Origin: Plantibacter sp. PA-3-X8
GTDB taxonomy: Bacteria > Actinomycetota > Actinomycetes > Actinomycetales > Microbacteriaceae
Assembly (NCBI RefSeq): GCF_003856975.1
Contig: NZ_CP033107.1
Location: 4,018,090 to 4,082,089, forward strand
Length of the DNA: 64,000 nucleotides
Reading direction: 5' to 3'
The notes beneath the pieces are model-generated. The model was not told the origin of the DNA. It saw only the letters and a list, made by a program, of their open reading frames with translations, and did not search any database. The translations under genes and the position numbers were made by a program. Positions within the stretch are counted from its first letter, which is position 1; each line of letters opens with the position of its first letter. Shown in pieces: positions 42,646-51,258 of this stretch.

Positions 42646-43293
42646 TCAGCCGCAGTACTCGCTGTCGATCTTCGCTTCGTCGCGGACGACGATGCCGTCG
42701 ACGAGGTCGTCGGTCACGGAGAAGTTGATCCAGTGTCCGGCGTCGTCGGTGACGGCGTAGAAGACGGCGTACTTGCCCTGCTGCTCGGTGAGCGCCGGGT
42801 AGGCGGCCCGGAGTTCCTCGAGGGTCGATCCGACGCCCACGCCCTCAGCGGTCGTCGGCGAGGCTGCGACCGCCGCAGACGCGGGCCCGCCCCACGCCTG
42901 CAGGACGATCTGGTTCACGACCCCGGTGCTCTGCGGATCGGGGAGCCAGACCGAGGGCAGCCCATCGGCGGCGTAGGCGGTCACCCACGGGCAGGCCTCC
43001 TGCGTCGCGACGGTGAAGGCGGTCATGAACGACGCCGTGCCTTCGATCGGCGCGCCGACCTCGATCGGGCCGAGCCCGGTGAACGACACGATCCAGGACG
43101 CGGGATCGGCGAGGTCGGGACCGGTGGGCGTCGGCGTCGGCGACGGTGTCGGCGTGGCCGTCGTGGTCGCGGTCTCGGTCGGTGCGGGCGTCGATGCCCC
43201 AGCGCCGCCCGAGCATCCGGCCAACGCCAGTGCTGCTGCGATCGCCAGGACGGTGACGACCGGACGTCGGTGTGCTCGTGTGAACGACATCAT
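42646..43293 (-). CDS. Lipoprotein, unknown function
   Basis: This 215-residue protein has a signal peptide and lipobox LAGC followed by a Thr/Pro-rich linker (TETATTTATPTPSPTPTPTG) and a domain of about 150 residues with two cysteines (EACPWV and the last residues YCG). The domain has the look of the secreted, possibly ligand-binding proteins common in Microbacteriaceae. I cannot assign it. Two ATG codons in tandem (43293 and 43290) are both possible starts. Confidence 0.7.
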   Translation of the reverse strand: MMSFTRAHRRPVVTVLAIAAALALAGCSGGAGASTPAPTETATTTATPTPSPTPTPTGPDLADPASWIVSFTGLGPIEVGAPIEGTASFMTAFTVATQEACPWVTAYAADGLPSVWLPDPQSTGVVNQIVLQAWGGPASAAVAASPTTAEGVGVGSTLEELRAAYPALTEQQGKYAVFYAVTDDAGHWINFSVTDDLVDGIVVRDEAKIDSEYCG

Positions 43294-43345
43294 TCCCCCA
43301 AATGTGTGCTCGGATCAGCCCATCCTCGCACACCGACCGGTCCCA

Positions 43346-43422
43346 CCCCTGCCCGCGAACTGTCACTTCGGCACAGTTCCAGCCGCCCGGACCAGCGCCG
43401 AGTGACAGTTCGCGGGCAGGGG
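43346..43422. repeat. Long inverted-repeat element, family B, copy 1
   Basis: The arms are 22 bases each, perfectly inverted (43346-43367 and 43401-43422), with core GCCCGCGAACTGTCACT. The 33-base loop extends the stem further through CGGC and GCCG. The right arm ends seven bases before the stop codon of the Gfo/Idh gene at 43429, so it may terminate that operon. Confidence 0.85.
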
Positions 43423-43428
43423 AGGAAC

Positions 43429-44541
43429 TCAGGCGACGGTCGCGGGCTGCAGCACCGGTGCAGGGCGGGGGACGGTACTGGTCAGCTCCACGACGCGGTG
43501 CTCACGACCGGCGACGATGATCGCCTCCATGATCTCCAACACGTGGAACGCGAGGTCGCCCGAGGCCCGATGCGGTCGGTCCTGCTCGATCGCCTCGGCC
43601 AGGTCCGACAGGCCCACCCCGCGCCCGGCGTCGACGAAGCCTGCGCTGTCGGGGACGGCACGCCAGGTGCGGTCGTCGGCCGTCGCGATCTCCACCGGGT
43701 CCGAGAACCGGTTCGGGTCGGGCACGGCGACCGTCCCGCCCGTACCGTAGACCTCGAAGAGCGGCACGCGGCTCGCCCACACCTCGAACGAGACCGTCAC
43801 GGTCGAGACCACCCCGTTCGCGTGCTCGAGGATCGCGGTGACGTGCGTGTCGACCTCCTCGTGCACCGGGATCGGCGTCCCGGCCAGCGCGCCCGTCGCC
43901 ACAGAGCGCTCGCGATCCGACCGCGCGACCGCCCCCGACACCCGCACGACGGGACCGAAGAACGACACGAGGCTCGTCAGGTAGTACGGTCCCATGTCGA
44001 GGAGCGGCCCGCCACCGGGCTGATAGTAGAACGCGGGGGCCGGGTGCCACAGCTCGTGTCCCGGGGCGCTCCAGGCGACCGCCGCGGCGATCGGCCGACC
44101 GATGGCGCCGCCGTCGAGCACGGCGAGCGCCGTCTGGACGCCCGACCCGAGGACGGTGTCCGGCGCGCTGCCGACGCGGAGGCCCTTCGCCGCCGCGAGC
44201 TCGAGCACCGGTCGCGCCTCGGCGGTCGACAGCGCGAGCGGCTTCTCCCCGTAGACGTGCTTGCCGGCCTCGAGGGCTCGGAGCGCAACCTCGGCGTGCG
44301 CGGCCGGGATGGTCAGGTTCAGGACGACGTCGACCTCGGGGTCGGCGAGCAGCTCGTCGACGCTCGACGACCGCACGCCCTGTTCGGCGGCGACCTCAGC
44401 GGCGCGGGCGAGGTCGAGGTCCGCGACGACGACGAGCTCGAGGTTCGGCAGCTTCGGGAACTCGGCGAAGTACTGCTTCGAGATGTTGCCGACGCCGATG
44501 ACGCCGACCCGGAGGACGGACCCTCCGGTGGTCTCGGACAC
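43429..44541 (-). CDS. Gfo/Idh/MocA family oxidoreductase
   Basis: This protein has about 370 residues, with a Rossmann fold at VLRVGVIGVGNISK, the GEKPLALST signature and GGGPLLDMGPYYLTS. It is a paralogue of the enzyme at 2895-4058. It is the last gene of the ThuA/ABC operon. The GTG at 44541 is my choice: with the 77-base tail duplication removed it would lie five bases after the ThuA stop. Longer in-frame starts (GTG 44562, GTG 44604) lie within the duplicated tail and would add residues with no family similarity. Product: NAD(P)-dependent sugar dehydrogenase, substrate unknown. Confidence 0.88.
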   Translation of the reverse strand: MSETTGGSVLRVGVIGVGNISKQYFAEFPKLPNLELVVVADLDLARAAEVAAEQGVRSSSVDELLADPEVDVVLNLTIPAAHAEVALRALEAGKHVYGEKPLALSTAEARPVLELAAAKGLRVGSAPDTVLGSGVQTALAVLDGGAIGRPIAAAVAWSAPGHELWHPAPAFYYQPGGGPLLDMGPYYLTSLVSFFGPVVRVSGAVARSDRERSVATGALAGTPIPVHEEVDTHVTAILEHANGVVSTVTVSFEVWASRVPLFEVYGTGGTVAVPDPNRFSDPVEIATADDRTWRAVPDSAGFVDAGRGVGLSDLAEAIEQDRPHRASGDLAFHVLEIMEAIIVAGREHRVVELTSTVPRPAPVLQPATVA

Positions 44542-44542
44542 T

Positions 44543-44666
44543 CCGTTCAGCGTGCTGCCCACAGCAGGCCCCTTTCGATGATGGTGCGGCCGGCGTTCTG
44601 GCACCCGTCTTCGACGATCCCGTTCAGCGTGCTGCCCACAGCAGGCCCCTTTCGATGATGGTGCGG
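44543..44666. repeat. Tandem duplication of the ThuA 3' end
   Basis: A 47-base perfect repeat (44543-44589 and 44620-44666) has a 77-base period. The copy nearer Gfo/Idh carries the ThuA tail RTIIERGLLWAAR plus its stop in frame, preceded by a diverged copy of IVED. The duplicated segment is not part of either functional protein. Confidence 0.8.
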
Positions 44667-45319
44667 ACGTTCGGGTCCTCGACGATCTCGATGCGGTGAC
44701 CTGGAGCGGACACGAAGATCCGACCCTTCCCCCACTGCCGCGTCCAGATGGCAGGCGCCGTGACGGGACGGTTCCATGCGTCCCAGGGCCGTACCTCCTG
44801 CGTCGTCGTCGCGAGGACGTCGTTGTACTCGTCGCTCAGCACCCAGTACTGCTCGGTGACGAGGTCGAAGTCCTCGATGCCCTCGGTGATGGGGTGCGTC
44901 CGGCCGTACTCGGTGATGTGGACGGTGTAGGGGATGTAGTTGTCGGACTGCTCCCCCGTCCGCTCGGCCGGGTCCTTGCCGGCGTGGTGCGCGAACTGGC
45001 CACCGATCATGTGGAGGTAGTCGGCGTTGTTGCGGTAGGAGTCCGCGATCCCGCCGTGCCAACCGGCCATGCCCGTCCCGTTCAGGACGGCGCGTTGCAG
45101 GCCGGCGAACTCCTCCGGCTCGATGGTGTTCATCGTGTTGATCTGCACGATGAGGTCGACCGTGTCGAGGTAGTCGGTGTCCGTGTAGACGGTGGTCCCG
45201 TCCTCGACGCGGACGGTGAACCCGTTCGCCTCCAGGAAGGGGATGAAGGCCGCGGTCGTCTCGACGGGCATGTGCCCGTCCCAGCCGCCTCGCACCACGA
45301 GCGCCTGCTTGTCAGTCAT
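44624..45319 (-). CDS. ThuA domain protein (trehalose-utilisation type)
   Basis: This 231-residue protein is a ThuA-like glutamine-amidotransferase-fold protein, with the opening LVVRGGWDGHMPVETTAAFIPFLEANGF, then GMAGWHGGIADSY and ITEYGRTHPITEGIEDF. In Rhizobium ThuA and its dehydrogenase partner ThuB act in disaccharide use. The neighbours here are Gfo/Idh enzymes and a sugar importer, so a similar catabolic role is reasonable; the reaction is unproven. It starts at 45319, 49 bases after the permease gene. Confidence 0.85.
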   Translation of the reverse strand: MTDKQALVVRGGWDGHMPVETTAAFIPFLEANGFTVRVEDGTTVYTDTDYLDTVDLIVQINTMNTIEPEEFAGLQRAVLNGTGMAGWHGGIADSYRNNADYLHMIGGQFAHHAGKDPAERTGEQSDNYIPYTVHITEYGRTHPITEGIEDFDLVTEQYWVLSDEYNDVLATTTQEVRPWDAWNRPVTAPAIWTRQWGKGRIFVSAPGHRIEIVEDPNVRTIIERGLLWAAR

Positions 45320-45368
45320 GTGTTCCTCTCAGGGGATGGTCGGGTGTCCGGTCGGGTCGCGACCGGCA

Positions 45369-46322
45369 CTACTTGCTGAAGCCGGCGGTCATGCCGCTGA
45401 TCAGCTGGCGTCGGCCGAACAGGTACAGGATGAAGATCGGCAGGGTCGACAGCACCACGGCGGCGAGCACGGCCGGCACGTTCACGCTGAACGACCCTTG
45501 GAACGTCCACAGCGACAACGGCAGCACCCGGTTGCTCGGCGACTGCGTGAGCACGAGTGGGAACAGGAAGCCGTTCCACACGTTGAGCGCGTTGTAGAGC
45601 GCGACGGTGACGATCGCCGGCCGGGCGAGCGGGAGGACGAGGGAGACGAGGGTCCGCCAGCTCGACGCCCCGTCCACGGTCATCGACTCGAACAGCTCCT
45701 TGGGGATGTCGCGGATGAAGTTCGACAGGATGAGCACGGTGACGGGCACCGCGAAGCCGATCGACGGCAGGATCAGCGCCAGGAGGGTGTCGTAGAGCCC
45801 CGCCTTGCTGAGCATGTAGAACAGCGGGATGATCGTCGCCTGCAGCGGGATCGCGAGGCCGAGCAGGAAGAACGAGAACGCTCCCCGCGTGAACCGGGAG
45901 TTGGTGCGCACGATCGCGTACGACGCCATGAGGCAGACGAACACGGTGACGGCGACGCTCGCGACGGTGATGATGACGCTGTTACCGAGGTAGAGGAAGA
46001 AGTCGCTCTGCAGCACGAGGGCGTAGCCGTCGAGGGTCGGGTCGGTGGGCGGGATGAGCTGGTTGCTCGAGAAGAACCCGGCCTGCGGGCGCACGCTCGT
46101 GATGACGATGTAGTAGATCGGCAGCACGATGATGAGCAGCCAGATCCAGGCGCCGATCCCGCCGAGGATGTTCGGTTTGCGGCGGGCACCGCGGGGGCGC
46201 TTGCCTCGCGTCTCGTGCTCGCCGGGGCGTCCGCGCTTGGACCCGGCGGTCGAGACGCTGACCGTGTCGAGGCTGCCCGTCGGGAGCGCGCCGGGCTTCG
46301 TGAGTGGGTTCGTCGCTGACAT
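45369..46322 (-). CDS. ABC sugar permease, MalG-type
   Basis: This protein has about 317 residues, a long charged N-terminal tail of about 50 residues and six predicted membrane segments, with the EAA loop ESMTVDGASSWRTLVSLVLPLARPAI. It pairs with the permease at 46322. The start overlaps the upstream stop by one base (TGATG at 46324-46320). It ends the importer block, before ThuA. Confidence 0.92.
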   Translation of the reverse strand: MSATNPLTKPGALPTGSLDTVSVSTAGSKRGRPGEHETRGKRPRGARRKPNILGGIGAWIWLLIIVLPIYYIVITSVRPQAGFFSSNQLIPPTDPTLDGYALVLQSDFFLYLGNSVIITVASVAVTVFVCLMASYAIVRTNSRFTRGAFSFFLLGLAIPLQATIIPLFYMLSKAGLYDTLLALILPSIGFAVPVTVLILSNFIRDIPKELFESMTVDGASSWRTLVSLVLPLARPAIVTVALYNALNVWNGFLFPLVLTQSPSNRVLPLSLWTFQGSFSVNVPAVLAAVVLSTLPIFILYLFGRRQLISGMTAGFSK

Positions 46323-47248
46323 CAGAGGCCCTCCTGCTGGCTGTCCATCTTGGCGAAGCCGCTCAGCTTGGTGAGCAGCAGGGCGATGGCGAGACCGATG
46401 ACGGCCAGGATGATCGCCATGACGCTCGCCTGCCCGAACTGACTCGCGGAGAAGCCCGTCACGTACATGAGGATCGGGAGGATGCGGGTACCGGCGCTCG
46501 GAACGCCGCCGGTGAGCACGAAGATCACGTCGAAGTAGGTGAGCGAACCGATGATCATGAGCGTGGACGACGTCACGAGCGTGTACCGCAGCTGCGGGAG
46601 CGTGATGTGGAAGAACTGCTTGACCGTCCCGGCCCCGTCGATCTCGGCCGCCTCGTAGAGTGACGCCGGGATCTGCCGCACGCCGCCCTGGAACAGGAGC
46701 GTGTGGAAGGGCACGAACTGCCACGCGATGATGAAGATCACGACGAAGAGCACGAGCTGCTGGTTGCCGAGCCAGTCCTGCTTGAGGAACGGGATGCCGA
46801 GTGACGCCGACAGGCCGAAGTTCGGGTCGAGGATCGCCTTGAACGCGATGGCCGTCGCCGCCGACGACAGCAGCAGCGGCAGGAAGAAGATCGCGCCGAG
46901 GACGGCCCGGTTGCGCTGCTTGCCGGCGGTCCAGGTCCCGAGCAGCAGGCTGATCGGGGTCTGGACGATCCAGGAGATCACGATGACCTTGAGGGTCAAG
47001 ACGAGGGCGTCGATCGCGACCGGGTCGACGAGGACGGAAGCCCAGTTGTCGAGGCCGACCCACGCGGGGTCGGTGATCGCGTCCCAGCGGGTGAAGCTCA
47101 GGTACAGGGCGACGATGAGCGGGATGATCGCGAAGACGAGGAAGAACCCCAGCGCCGGCGCGACCATCCAGCCGCTGGGGCCGGTGCGGCGGCGCATCGC
47201 TGCCGCACCGGCCCCTCGGGCCCCGTTCAATGGACGGGTGACGGTCAT
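46322..47248 (-). CDS. ABC sugar permease, MalF-type
   Basis: This 308-residue inner-membrane permease has six predicted segments and the EAA loop YEAAEIDGAGTVKQFFHITLPQLR. It forms the channel with the neighbouring permease and is fed by the lipoprotein at 47256. It starts seven bases after that gene. The partner ATPase is not encoded here. Confidence 0.92.
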   Translation of the reverse strand: MTVTRPLNGARGAGAAAMRRRTGPSGWMVAPALGFFLVFAIIPLIVALYLSFTRWDAITDPAWVGLDNWASVLVDPVAIDALVLTLKVIVISWIVQTPISLLLGTWTAGKQRNRAVLGAIFFLPLLLSSAATAIAFKAILDPNFGLSASLGIPFLKQDWLGNQQLVLFVVIFIIAWQFVPFHTLLFQGGVRQIPASLYEAAEIDGAGTVKQFFHITLPQLRYTLVTSSTLMIIGSLTYFDVIFVLTGGVPSAGTRILPILMYVTGFSASQFGQASVMAIILAVIGLAIALLLTKLSGFAKMDSQQEGL

Positions 47249-47255
47249 CGGGAGA

Positions 47256-48566
47256 TCACTGTCCGATCGTCTTGTTCATGTTGTCGGAGAACTCCTGCGG
47301 GGTGATCTGCAGGTTGAACAGCTGGTCGAGGTTCGTCAGCAGCGCGGTCGCCTGTGCGGGCGGGAGCGCCTGGTCCCACGACATCTGGAAGTTCTTGGCG
47401 TTCTTCGTGAGGTCGTAGACGGTCGTGCCGAAGTCGCCGCCGGCATCCGCGATCTCCGCGTCGATGTCGGTGATGGGCGGCACCTGGCCGGCCTTCACCA
47501 TGCGGTCGATGTAGCCCTTGTCGAACACACCCTCGGTGAGGTACTTCAGCGCGCTGGCCTTCTGCTCCTTCGTCGCCGAGGCGGAGATGGAGAAGTACCC
47601 GGACGGGTTGCCGACGATGTTCGACGGGTCGCCCTTGCCACCGGTGACGGCGGGGAAGGTCGTGTAGCCGAGACCCTTCTCGGCGAACTCGGCCGCTTGC
47701 TGCTTGAAAGTCGTCATGACCCAGGCGCCCTGGAGCATCATCGCGGCCTTGCCCGTGTAGAGCAGGGCCACGTCGGCGTTGCTGTCGGCCGTGACCGAGG
47801 CGTAGCCGTCGACGAACGCGCCGGCCTTCACGAGCTCCTGGATCTTCTCGTTCGCCTCGATGATGCCGGGATCGCTCCACGCGTCGGCTTCACCGGCCAT
47901 GATCTTGTTGAAGGCCTCGGGTCCGGCGACGCGGTCGACGAGGTACTCCTCCCACATGAGCGACGGCCACTTGGAGGCACCGGCGAGTGAGAACGGGGCC
48001 ACGCCTGCGGCCTTGAGCTTGGGGATGGCGTCGACGATCTCGTCGAAGTTCGTCGGGACCTCGACGCCGGCGGCCTTCAGGACGTCCTTGTTGTAATAGA
48101 ACATGATCGGCGTGGTGGCGTTCATCGGCACCGCGTAGACCTTGTCGTCGATGACGCCCTGGTTCCAGACGGACTCGAGGAACTTGCCCTTGGCGTCCGC
48201 GGTCTCCGAGGTGATGTCGGCGACCTTGCCCGCGTCCACGTAGGAGTTCAGGGTTCCGCCGGCCCAGCTGTAGATGATGGTCGGAGCGCTGCCTGCGCCG
48301 ACTGCGGTGCGGATCTTGGTCTTGTAGGCGTCGTTCTGGAAGTAGGTCGCGGCGATCTGGCCATCGGCGTTGGCGCCGTTCCACTCCTTGAGCGACGGGC
48401 CGAGGACGGTGTCCTCGTCGGTGCCGGTGAGGCCCCAGAGGGTGGCGCTGCCACTCGGCGCGCCACCGCCGCTGGAGCAGGCGGTCGCGCCGAGCATGAG
48501 GGCTGAGACGCCGAGGGCGACTGCGGCCAGTCGGGTCCGACGGCGGGATGAAGTACGAAGCGTCAT
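47256..48566 (-). CDS. ABC transporter sugar-binding lipoprotein
   Basis: This 436-residue extracytoplasmic binding protein has a signal and lipobox (ATAC, with Cys30) and a family-1 solute-binding fold: NYKD-type YYNKDVLKAAGVEVPTNFDEIVDAI and GKAAMMLQGAWVM. The ATG at 48566 has AAGGAGAG upstream; a longer frame to 48803 is not supported. It is the second gene of the ThuA operon, 50 bases after a Gfo/Idh gene. The substrate is probably an oligosaccharide, identity unknown. Confidence 0.92.
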   Translation of the reverse strand: MTLRTSSRRRTRLAAVALGVSALMLGATACSSGGGAPSGSATLWGLTGTDEDTVLGPSLKEWNGANADGQIAATYFQNDAYKTKIRTAVGAGSAPTIIYSWAGGTLNSYVDAGKVADITSETADAKGKFLESVWNQGVIDDKVYAVPMNATTPIMFYYNKDVLKAAGVEVPTNFDEIVDAIPKLKAAGVAPFSLAGASKWPSLMWEEYLVDRVAGPEAFNKIMAGEADAWSDPGIIEANEKIQELVKAGAFVDGYASVTADSNADVALLYTGKAAMMLQGAWVMTTFKQQAAEFAEKGLGYTTFPAVTGGKGDPSNIVGNPSGYFSISASATKEQKASALKYLTEGVFDKGYIDRMVKAGQVPPITDIDAEIADAGGDFGTTVYDLTKNAKNFQMSWDQALPPAQATALLTNLDQLFNLQITPQEFSDNMNKTIGQ

Positions 48567-48616
48567 TGCGTTCTCTCCTTGGTGGGTGCTGCTGCTGATG
48601 GTGCGATGGGGACGGA

Positions 48617-49807
48617 TCAGTCGGTGGGCGTCCAGGCGCTGCCGTTCGCGGCGCTCGACTCGACGGCGCGCAGGACCCGCTGGACCTGCAGACCGTCGGC
48701 GAAGGACGGCTCGGGATCGGTGCCGCCGGTGATGGCCTGGACGAGGTCCCGCACCTGGTGCGAGAACGGGTGCTCGTAGCCGATACCGTGGCCGGTCGGC
48801 CACCAGGCGGCCATGTACGGGTGCTCCGGCTCGGTGACGACGATGCGCGTGAAGCCCTGCTTGCCGGCGGGAGCGGTGGCGTCGTAGACCTCGAGCTCGT
48901 TCATCCGCTCGAGGTCGAAGGCGATGGCTCCGCGCGAGCCGCTCAGCTCGATGCGGAGCGCGTTCTTCCGGCCGGTCGCGTAGCGGGTGGCCTCGAAGGC
49001 ACCGATCGCGCCGTCCGCGAGTCCGCCCGTGAGCTTCGCGGTGAACCAGGCGGCGTCGTCGACGGTGACCGCGCCGCGTTCCTCCGAGGCGGTCCCGCTC
49101 AGGCCGACGGTCTCGCCGAGGAGTGGTCGCTCGGTGACGAAGGTGGCGAGCGTCCCGCTGACGGCGTCGAGTCGGGCACCGGTCAGGTGCTGCACGAGGT
49201 CGATGGCGTGCGCGCCGATGTCGCCGAGCGAGCCGGAGCCGGCCTGGTCCTTGTCGAGGCGCCAGGTCATCGGCCCCTCGGCATCACTCAGCCAGTCCTG
49301 GAGGTAGAGGGCGCGGATCTGACGGACGTCGCCGAGCGCGCCCTCCGCGATGAGCTGGCGGGCGTACCCGATGGCGGGCACGCGACGGTAGCTGAAGCCG
49401 ACCATGGAGCGGACGCCGCGAGCCCTCGCCGCCTCAGCCGCGGCGACCATCAGCTCCGCCTCCTCGACGCTGTTGGCGAGCGGCTTCTCGCAGAGGACGT
49501 GCTTGCCGGCTTCGAGGGCGGCGATCGCGATCTCGACGTGCGATGAGCCGGGCGTGCAGACGTCGACGATGTCGATGGACGGGTCGGCGATGACGCTCCG
49601 CCAGTCGGTCGAGGCCGACTCCCAGCCGAACTTCACGCGGGCCGCTTCGAGTGCCTCGGGATTGCGGCCGACGATCGTGGCCATGACCGGTTCCGCGTCG
49701 AGGTCGAAGAAGCGCGGTGCGGTGCGCCAGGCCTGCGAGTGCGCGGCTCCCATGAAGCCGTATCCGATCATCGCGACCCGGAGTTCCGGCCGTCCGCTTC
49801 CCGCCAT
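48617..49807 (-). CDS. Gfo/Idh/MocA family oxidoreductase
   Basis: This 396-residue enzyme has the Rossmann region VAMIGYGFMGAAHSQAWRT, the CEKPLANS signature and the C-terminal TGHGIGYEHPFSHQVRDLVQAI. The latter resembles the dehydrogenases that work with ThuA and TIM-barrel partners. It is the first gene of the six-gene operon, starting at the ATG at 49807 with GGGAG upstream. Further upstream is a CGAAAAGTTTCC site (49936-49925) similar to the palindrome before the LacI gene at 50024. Function: NAD(P)-dependent oxidation of the imported sugar, substrate unknown. Confidence 0.9.
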   Translation of the reverse strand: MAGSGRPELRVAMIGYGFMGAAHSQAWRTAPRFFDLDAEPVMATIVGRNPEALEAARVKFGWESASTDWRSVIADPSIDIVDVCTPGSSHVEIAIAALEAGKHVLCEKPLANSVEEAELMVAAAEAARARGVRSMVGFSYRRVPAIGYARQLIAEGALGDVRQIRALYLQDWLSDAEGPMTWRLDKDQAGSGSLGDIGAHAIDLVQHLTGARLDAVSGTLATFVTERPLLGETVGLSGTASEERGAVTVDDAAWFTAKLTGGLADGAIGAFEATRYATGRKNALRIELSGSRGAIAFDLERMNELEVYDATAPAGKQGFTRIVVTEPEHPYMAAWWPTGHGIGYEHPFSHQVRDLVQAITGGTDPEPSFADGLQVQRVLRAVESSAANGSAWTPTD

Positions 49808-49924
49808 GTGCAACGCTCCCGAGCTGCTCGCGCAGCTGCGGCCCCGGGGTTCCGGATCGCTTCGCTGCGGTGCCCTGAAGCTAGCCCCGCCGCCTGTCTG
49901 CCCGCAACTTCCCCATCCAGCATT

Positions 49925-49936
49925 GGAAACTTTTCG
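49925..49936 (-). promoter_or_regulatory. Candidate LacI operator before the ThuA operon
   Basis: Read leftward, CGAAAAGTTTCC is similar to the perfect palindrome CGAAATATTTCG at 51141-51152 (nine of twelve positions). It is 118 bases before the Gfo/Idh start. Control by the LacI protein at 50024 is suggested. Confidence 0.45.
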
Positions 49937-49957
49937 CACCCGCCCATCCCCACCGCT

Positions 49958-50024
49958 GCCCGCGAACTGTCACTCCGACACAGTCCCGGCCGCCGGGACG
50001 AGCGGCGAGTGACAGTTCGCGGGC
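49958..50024. repeat. Long inverted-repeat element, family B, copy 2
   Basis: GCCCGCGAACTGTCACT (49958-49974) is paired with AGTGACAGTTCGCGGGC (50008-50024), 17 bases, perfect. The interior resembles copy 1 (43346-43422). It abuts the stop codon of the LacI gene (50026-50024) and thus separates regulator and operon transcripts. Confidence 0.85.
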
Positions 50025-51070
50025 TACGGGGTGGGCGGGGCTGCGGTCGAACCCCGGACGACGAGGGAGGTGGCGAGGTCGAGGCGGATGTTGTCGACCG
50101 TCTCGGACCGGAGTTTCAGCACCAGGCGGGTGGCCTCCTCAGCCATCTCGATGAGCGGCTGCCGGATGGTCGTGAGGGCCGGGCCGACCCACTTGGCCGG
50201 CGGGACGTCGTCGTACCCGACGACCGACAGCTGCTCCGGGATCGATATCCCGAGCGAGCGCGCCGCCTCGTAGACACCGAACGCCTGCATGTCGTTGCCG
50301 GCGAAGATCGCGGTCGGCCGGTCCTCGAGCTGCAGCAGTTCGAGCGCCAGGACGCGTCCGGCCTCCGGGATGAACTCCCCGCGGCGCAGGATCGTCTCGT
50401 CGAGCGGGATCCCGGCCTCCTCGAGCGCGGACCGGTAGCCCGAGACCCGCGCCCGCGAGCACATGAGGTCCTGCGGGCCCGAGATCAGGCCGATCCTGCG
50501 GTGCCCGAGCTCGATGAGGTGGCGCGTCGCGGCCATCCCACCGGACCAGTTCGTGGAGCCGATGGCGGCGACCTCCGGGCCAGGATCCCCCGCCGGGTCG
50601 ACCACGACGACCGGGATGTTGCGCGTGTGGAGCTGGCGCCGGTACGCCGGGTCGATGTCCGAGAAAACGAGGATGACCCCGACCGGCTTCCGCGAGATGA
50701 TGCTCTCGACCCAGCCCTCGCCGGTCGAACGCCGGGCGCCCGTCTCGGTGAGGGTGACGCTCATGCCGTGCTGGCGCGCGACCTTCTCGACACCGCGGAT
50801 GATCTCGAGCGACCAGGAGCTGTCGATGTATTCGAAGACGAGCTCGATGAGCGAGCCCTGCGCGAGCTCGGCACCGCGGCGACTGTAGCCGTGGCGGTCC
50901 AGCAGTCGCTCGACGATCTCCCGGGTGTCCGGCGACACCCCCGGTCGCCCGTTGAGCACCTTCGAGGCGGTCGAGACCGACACGGAGGCCTCTCTGGCGA
51001 TGCGCGACAGGGTGGCCCGCCCGCCGACGCCGCCGGATCCGGCGGCCTGCACCGCGAGGTCGTCGCTCAT
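50024..51070 (-). CDS. LacI family regulator of the ThuA operon (probable)
   Basis: This 348-residue LacI protein has an HTH at about residues 18-40 ([26 protein letters not shown]) and a sensor domain ending in [23 protein letters not shown]. It stands upstream of the six-gene operon on the same strand and has a palindromic operator, CGAAATATTTCG, before its own start. The recognition helix (SVSTASKVL) fits the CGAAA-type operators seen for LacI members such as xylan-linked regulators in Streptomyces, which I mention only by analogy. The effector is unknown. Confidence 0.9.
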   Translation of the reverse strand: MSDDLAVQAAGSGGVGGRATLSRIAREASVSVSTASKVLNGRPGVSPDTREIVERLLDRHGYSRRGAELAQGSLIELVFEYIDSSWSLEIIRGVEKVARQHGMSVTLTETGARRSTGEGWVESIISRKPVGVILVFSDIDPAYRRQLHTRNIPVVVVDPAGDPGPEVAAIGSTNWSGGMAATRHLIELGHRRIGLISGPQDLMCSRARVSGYRSALEEAGIPLDETILRRGEFIPEAGRVLALELLQLEDRPTAIFAGNDMQAFGVYEAARSLGISIPEQLSVVGYDDVPPAKWVGPALTTIRQPLIEMAEEATRLVLKLRSETVDNIRLDLATSLVVRGSTAAPPTP

Positions 51071-51140
51071 CCGAGTCCTCCGATCCCTCTCCGTCGGGCC
51101 GGACGGCCGTCTCTGCAGCGAGAAGTTCTGCCCATGCTAA

Positions 51141-51152
51141 CGAAATATTTCG
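51141..51152. promoter_or_regulatory. Palindromic operator upstream of LacI gene at 50024
   Basis: CGAAATATTTCG is its own reverse complement. It lies 71 bases upstream of the LacI start (51070) and 47 bases before the xylA -10 box, so it might influence either gene, more likely the LacI gene. Confidence 0.6.
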
Positions 51153-51198
51153 CGACACCCGACCGGTGACGCGAGGCCGACGATCTGCTAGTCTCGAC

Positions 51199-51220
51199 TA
51201 TAAGTTGTTGTTAACAACAA
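51199..51220 (+). promoter_or_regulatory. xylA promoter -10 and 16-bp perfect palindromic operator
   Basis: -10 TATAAG (51199-51204) is immediately followed by TTGTTGTTAACAACAA (51205-51220), a perfect palindrome that strongly resembles ROK/XylR operators. Its position at the transcription start implies repression in the absence of xylose. xylA starts 38 bases later. Confidence 0.8.
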
Positions 51221-51258
51221 ATCATCCGCTCACCAACGACGTTGAAGGACTTGCACGC

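Noticed and set aside
51236..51246. CAACGACGTTG before xylA as an arabinose-type operator
   Set aside because: The centre is different from the AACGTT core, and a much better palindrome already lies at 51205.
51166..51258. Earlier in-frame start for xylA
   Set aside because: It would place the promoter and operator inside the coding region and add residues not seen in the family.
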